Source: Streptomyces sp. B21-083 (lineage in GTDB: Bacteria; Actinomycetota; Actinomycetes; Streptomycetales; Streptomycetaceae). Taken from it: a DNA stretch of 64,000 nucleotides. The translations under genes were made by a program, and so were the position numbers. The notes below the pieces were generated by a model. It was given only the letters and a program-made list of their open reading frames with translations. It was not told the DNA's origin and did not search any database. Below are positions 60,897 through 64,000 of this stretch, one piece after another. The number at the start of each line of letters is the position of its first letter. Positions within the stretch are counted from its first letter, which is position 1. The DNA is taken from the NCBI RefSeq assembly GCF_036898825.1, contig NZ_JARUND010000001.1, positions 3,596,001-3,660,000 on the forward strand, given 5' to 3'.

Positions 60897-62135
60897 TCAG
60901 AGGATGACGTGGGGCAGGAAGCGGGCGTACTCGTCCGTGATCAGGCCGGCCGACTCACGGATACCGAGGCCCGCCGACTCGTCCTCGACGACCCAGGCGC
61001 CGAGGACGACGTGGTTGCCGTCGAAGGTGGGCAGGGGCGCCAACTCCTGGTAGCAGCAGGGGTTTTCGGGGCCGGGTACGGCGGGGGAAGCGAGGGCGGA
61101 TGCGGGCGTGGTGCCCCGCTCGTGGACCGTCACGCCGGCGCCCTCGCGGCCCAGCAGCGGCTTGGCGACGTAGCCGGTGGTGTGTGCCAGCTCCCGGGGG
61201 CCGTCCAGGTAGGCGGGGAGGAGGTTGGGGTGGCCCGGGTGGAGTTCCCAGAGGATGGCGAGGAGGGCCTTGTTGCTGAGGAGCATCTTCCAGGCCGGTT
61301 CGATCCACAGGGTGCTGCCCGTGCCGCCGCCGTTGTCCAGGGTGTCGAGGACGTGGCCGGCGAACTCGTCGGCGGTGAGCCACTCCCACGGGTAGAGCTT
61401 GAAGCAACTGCGGATGAACCGGAGTTGGTTGTCGACGAAACGGCCCGAGAGCGGGTCCCAGCCGATCTCCTCCATGGCGATCCACTCGGTGTCCAGCCCC
61501 GCCGTCTCCTTCAGATACGCGACGGTCATCAGGTCCTCGCCGATCTCGTCGGCGGCGGAGTGCGCGAAGTGGAGAGGGCTGCCGGGCGGAAGGAGGGCCG
61601 CCTGCTTCTTCCAGGCGGCGACGAGGCGTTCGTGGAGGGAGTTCCACTGGTCGGCGCCGGGGAAGCGGTCCTCCATCCAGAACCACTGTGGGGCGGCGGC
61701 CTCGACGAGGGAGGTGGGGGTGTCCGCGTTGTACTCGATGAGCTTCGCGGGGCCCGTCCCGTCGTAGCGGAGGTCGAACCTGCCGTAGACGGAGGGGAGT
61801 TCGGCCCGGCGGTGCCAGGCCTCGGCGACCGCTTCCGCGATGCGCGGGTCGGTGATGCCGAGGTCGGCGAAGCGGTTCGCGGTGACGATGTGGTCGGCCG
61901 CCGCGAGGCACATGGCGTGGAGTTCCTCGACGGTCTCCTCCAGCGCCTCCACCTCGGGGAGCGAGAAGACGTAGTACGCGCTCTCGTCCCAGTAGGGGCG
62001 CAGGGAGTCGTCGGGGATGGGGGTCCCCCCGGTCGAGCGAAGCCGAGACTGGGGGAGGGTGAGCGGGTAGATGAGCCCCTGCTCCTCGACGGTCCGCTGC
62101 CAGTCGGGGCGGGGCTCGATCGTGCGGCGCCGCAT
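60897..62135 (-). CDS. Glutathionylspermidine synthase-like ATP-grasp protein (YgiC-like)
   Basis: 412 residues. GSP_synth-type pattern: YWDESAYYVFSLPEVEALEETVEELHAMCLAAADHI, GRFDLRYDGTGPAKLIEYNADTPTSLVEAAAPQWFWME, VDNQLRFIRSCFKLYPWEW, and YVAKPLLGREGAGVTV with the ATP-grasp loop, then CCYQELAPLPTFDGNHVVLGAWVVEDE. The E. coli YgiC relatives ligate an unknown amine to a peptide. About 13 codons near residue 27-39 (LPQSRLRSTGGTPI) come from an inserted 39-bp repeat, and the frame is kept. Nine bases separate it from the upstream YgiB-like lipoprotein gene. Confidence 0.88.
   Translation of the reverse strand: MRRRTIEPRPDWQRTVEEQGLIYPLTLPQSRLRSTGGTPIPDDSLRPYWDESAYYVFSLPEVEALEETVEELHAMCLAAADHIVTANRFADLGITDPRIAEAVAEAWHRRAELPSVYGRFDLRYDGTGPAKLIEYNADTPTSLVEAAAPQWFWMEDRFPGADQWNSLHERLVAAWKKQAALLPPGSPLHFAHSAADEIGEDLMTVAYLKETAGLDTEWIAMEEIGWDPLSGRFVDNQLRFIRSCFKLYPWEWLTADEFAGHVLDTLDNGGGTGSTLWIEPAWKMLLSNKALLAILWELHPGHPNLLPAYLDGPRELAHTTGYVAKPLLGREGAGVTVHERGTTPASALASPAVPGPENPCCYQELAPLPTFDGNHVVLGAWVVEDESAGLGIRESAGLITDEYARFLPHVIL
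62019..62057. mobile_element. 39-bp MITE-like element inserted in frame
   Basis: GGGGGTCCCCCC, then GGTCGAGCGAAGCCGAGACT, then GGGGGAG. The ends are short inverted G/C runs (CTCCCCCAG versus GGGTCCCC). It interrupts the conserved N-terminus of the ATP-grasp gene but is 13 codons long, so the frame survives. The same sequence type is scattered through many Streptomyces genomes (recollection). A reduced copy is at 63587-63607. Confidence 0.75.
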
Positions 62136-62143
62136 GTCGGGGC

Positions 62144-62515
62144 TCAGCCGCCCGAACTGCTGTCGCCGCCGCCGAAGCCGCCGCGGTGGACGCCGGTGCC
62201 GCTGCGGTCGTCGTCGCTGCTCCCGGAACCGCCGCCGCTCTCACCGGACTTGGTGAACGAGCCGCCCTTCACCCAGCCCGACTTCTTCTTGCCGCCGTAG
62301 TAGTGGGCGCCGTTGACGGCCGTGGTGGTCTTGCAGTTCTTCTCGGCGACGACCTTGTAACCCTTGGCGGCGCGGTAGCTGTCGCGGTCGACGCAGCGCT
62401 TGTCGGGGTCGTCGGAGGAGCAGGCGGTGAGGGCGGCGGCGAGCAGGCCCATGCCGCCGAGGACGACGGTTCCCGAGCGGAGCTGTCCGCGCGTTCTTCT
62501 GCTGGCGTCGGCCAT
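62144..62515 (-). CDS. YgiB-like (DUF1190-type) lipoprotein
   Basis: 123 residues from ATG 62515. Lipoprotein signal with lipobox LTAC (GGMGLLAAALTACSSDD). Cys pairs in KRCVDRDSY and KNCKTTT, a GAHYYGG segment, and a Gly/Ser tail with RGGFGGG, the motif found near the end of E. coli YgiB. It is followed after 8 bases by the YgiC-like gene, reproducing the E. coli ygiB-ygiC pair. Function unknown; envelope location likely. Confidence 0.72.
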   Translation of the reverse strand: MADASRRTRGQLRSGTVVLGGMGLLAAALTACSSDDPDKRCVDRDSYRAAKGYKVVAEKNCKTTTAVNGAHYYGGKKKSGWVKGGSFTKSGESGGGSGSSDDDRSGTGVHRGGFGGGDSSSGG

Positions 62516-62645
62516 GTCGTGTCTCCCCGTTGGCGTTTCGCAGTTTTTCGTGCAGTTTTCCGTGCAGTTTAAGGATCGTCCGAGGAGCATGTCGGCCTGC
62601 CCCCCTGCTCCTCCCGCCCGTACCTCTCCCGCCTAGAGTCACTTT

Positions 62646-63494
62646 GTGCTCTTTGGAATGGTGTGCGCGCTCAGCGCGGCGGTCTGCTTCGGTACGGCGA
62701 CGGTGTTGCAGGCGGTGGCCGCGCGCGCGGCGACGGCCGGAACCGACCCGGCCGGGGGCGGTGGTCCGGGTGACGACGCGGCGTTGTTGCTGCGGGCGTT
62801 GCGGCAGTGGCGGTACATCGCCGGACTGGCCCTGGACGGGCTCGGCTTCGTCTTCCAGATCGCCGCCCTGCGGTCCCTTCCGATCTACGCCGTCGGCGCG
62901 GCGCTTGCCGCGAGTCTCGCCGTCACCGCGGTGGTCGCCGCCCGGCTGCTGCGTGTGCGTCTGAGCGGGGTGGAGTGGGCCTCGGTGGGGGTGGTGTGCG
63001 CCGGGCTGGGAATGCTGGGGCTGGCGTCGGGCACGGAGGGGGACCGTGCGGGGACGGACACGCTGAGGTACGCGATGCTCGCGACCGGCGTGGGCGTGCT
63101 GGTCCTGGGTCTGCTGGGCGGGAGGTTGCCGGAGCGGGGACGGGGGCTGGCGCTCGGGTTGGCGGCCGGGTTCGGGTTCGGGGTGGTCGAGGTGTCGGTG
63201 CGGCTCATCGATGACGTGTCGGTGGGGGCGCTGGTGAGCAACGCGGCGGTGTACGCGCTGGTGGTGGGAGGCGGGGCGGCGTTTCTGGCGCTCACGTCGG
63301 CGTTGCAGCGGGGGGCTGTGACCGTGCCGACGGCGGGGATGGTGATCGGGGAGACGATCGGGCCCGCGCTGATCGGGGTGGTGTGGCTGGGGGACCGTAC
63401 CCGGGAGGGGCTGGGGTGGCTGGCGGTCGCGGGGTTCGCGGTCGCCGTGGTGGGGGCGTTGGCGTTGGCCCGGTTCGGTGAGGCGCCGGAATAG
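62646..63494 (+). CDS. Multi-spanning DMT/EamA-like transporter protein
   Basis: 282 residues from GTG 62646 with about nine hydrophobic helices in two related halves (FGMVCALSAAVCFGTATVLQAVAA / LALGLAAGFGFGVVEVSVRL). LRSLPIYAVGAALAASLAVTAVVAARLL and TAGMVIGETIGPALIGVVWLGD match the drug/metabolite transporter pattern. Substrate unknown. Divergent from the YgiB-like gene and closed by copy 3 of the ~100-bp hairpin repeat. Confidence 0.8.
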   Translation: MLFGMVCALSAAVCFGTATVLQAVAARAATAGTDPAGGGGPGDDAALLLRALRQWRYIAGLALDGLGFVFQIAALRSLPIYAVGAALAASLAVTAVVAARLLRVRLSGVEWASVGVVCAGLGMLGLASGTEGDRAGTDTLRYAMLATGVGVLVLGLLGGRLPERGRGLALGLAAGFGFGVVEVSVRLIDDVSVGALVSNAAVYALVVGGGAAFLALTSALQRGAVTVPTAGMVIGETIGPALIGVVWLGDRTREGLGWLAVAGFAVAVVGALALARFGEAPE

Positions 63495-63499
63495 GTCAC

Positions 63500-63620
63500 G
63501 CCCCCGGCGCCCTTACCCGTCCCGTCCCGTTCCTGGGGGCTGCGCCCCCAGACCCCCCACCGCGCTGAAGGCGCTTGTCCTCAAACTCCCCCAGAGGGGG
63601 ACCCCCGGACGGGCTGAAGG
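63500..63620 (+). repeat. ~100-bp dispersed Streptomyces hairpin repeat, copy 3, carrying a reduced MITE-like insert
   Basis: CCCTTACCCGTCCCGTCCC, hairpin TGGGGGCTGCGCCCCCA, then TCCTCAAAC. After this the expected GCCGGACGGGC is interrupted by CTCCCCCAGAGGGGGACCCC (63587-63606), which matches the two ends of the 39-bp element with its middle missing. It lies between convergent genes and probably terminates both. Confidence 0.75.
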
Positions 63621-63647
63621 GGTGGGCCGGCGGGGAGAAGGCCCGGT

Positions 63648-64000
63648 TCACCCCATCGCGCCGACCACCCCGTCCCACAACCGCACCCTCGCCTCCAGGG
63701 CGTCCGTCGCCGTCTCCGCCGCCTCCGCCCAGTGGGTGTCGCTCGTACCGCACAGGTCCGCGACCATCTGCATCGCCATGGGCGTGTGCTGCTCGCCGTC
63801 GACCTCGATGTGGCGGGAGAGGTAGTCGCGGAACAGGGGGAAGCTGTCGGTGCCCTCCTCCTTGATCACCTGGTCGAACATGTCCGGGATCAGATCCTCG
63901 CGGGAGAAGGCGAAGGCCGCGGCCCGGCAGTGCAGTGGACGGTCCTTGATGATCTCGAACGTGGCGCGGACGAACTCGGCTGCGGGAGCGGGGACTTGGG
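63648..64000 (-). CDS. DUF3050-family protein (heme-oxygenase-like fold), partial
   Basis: The stop codon is at 63648-63650 and the 5' end lies beyond the window. The visible 117 residues include [57 protein letters not shown] and [16 protein letters not shown]. This matches the C-terminal part of DUF3050 proteins, a heme-oxygenase-like helical family; H-I-E-x-D-G-E-x-H would be the metal-binding helix. Substrate unknown. Confidence 0.78.
   Translation of the reverse strand, partial: QVPAPAAEFVRATFEIIKDRPLHCRAAAFAFSREDLIPDMFDQVIKEEGTDSFPLFRDYLSRHIEVDGEQHTPMAMQMVADLCGTSDTHWAEAAETATDALEARVRLWDGVVGAMG

Overview
The window looks like a chromosomal core segment of a Streptomyces (or very close relative). 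G+C is very high with GC-rich third codon positions, GTG starts are common, and the order of sdhCDAB, trpS, glyA, an SCO4848-type membrane gene, a D,D-carboxypeptidase and a nucleoside-salvage block matches, from memory, S. coelicolor around SCO4835-SCO4905 read backwards. It is mostly vertically inherited sequence with small decayed spots. I saw no IS transposase, CRISPR array, rRNA or convincing tRNA.

Region by region. 0-8 kb: a partial gene, VanZ-like and PspC proteins, adenosine deaminase, an alpha/beta hydrolase, a divergent LysR/MFS pair, and a SnoaL-fused ECF sigma factor overlapping a STAS gene tail to tail. 8-16 kb: a minus-strand nucleoside uptake and salvage operon (BMP lipoprotein, twin-domain ABC ATPase, two permeases, cytidine deaminase, thymidine phosphorylase). 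A CTACGCGCGTAG-like palindrome lies upstream of add, the ATPase, the lipoprotein and a decayed second lipoprotein, and probably marks one regulon. That second lipoprotein is fused out of frame to the tail of an M20 amidohydrolase. 16-20 kb: a small Cys-containing secreted protein, a 2OG-oxygenase-like protein, an intact M20 amidohydrolase and a methyltransferase.

20-31.6 kb is the most distinctive system: a nonulosonic-acid cell-wall polymer locus. It holds a NeuB-like synthase lacking the SAF domain, a fused CMP-nonulosonate cytidylyltransferase/HAD phosphatase, two putative glycosyltransferases, an OafA-like acyltransferase, and two paralogous GT2 + polysialyltransferase-like pairs in inverted orientation. 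It corresponds to the S. coelicolor region that I recall being linked to Kdn-containing teichulosonic acid. No polymer exporter lies in the window.

31.6-42.4 kb: a TetR remnant, a Uma2 protein, an L,D-transpeptidase lipoprotein, two paralogous ECF sigma genes (one with a membrane partner, one with a 67-residue partner), several hypotheticals, a DUF4328 protein, a GH20 hexosaminidase and an OHCU decarboxylase. 42.6-46 kb: sdhCDAB. 46-54 kb: small genes, a TetR operon with two TTGAACGYGTTCAA operators, an orphan peptide-binding protein, Uma2 and Rhs remnants and a metallophosphoesterase. 54-64 kb: SCO4848-like protein, D,D-carboxypeptidase, YihY-family protein, 2'-5' RNA ligase-like protein, TrpS, GlyA behind a probable ZTP riboswitch, a YgiC-like ATP-grasp gene carrying a small in-frame repeat insertion, a YgiB-like lipoprotein, a multispanning transporter-like protein and a partial DUF3050 gene.

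Short Streptomyces-type dispersed repeats occur throughout: a 28-bp element (3 copies), a ~100-bp hairpin element (3 copies) and a 39-bp MITE-like element (one full, one reduced).
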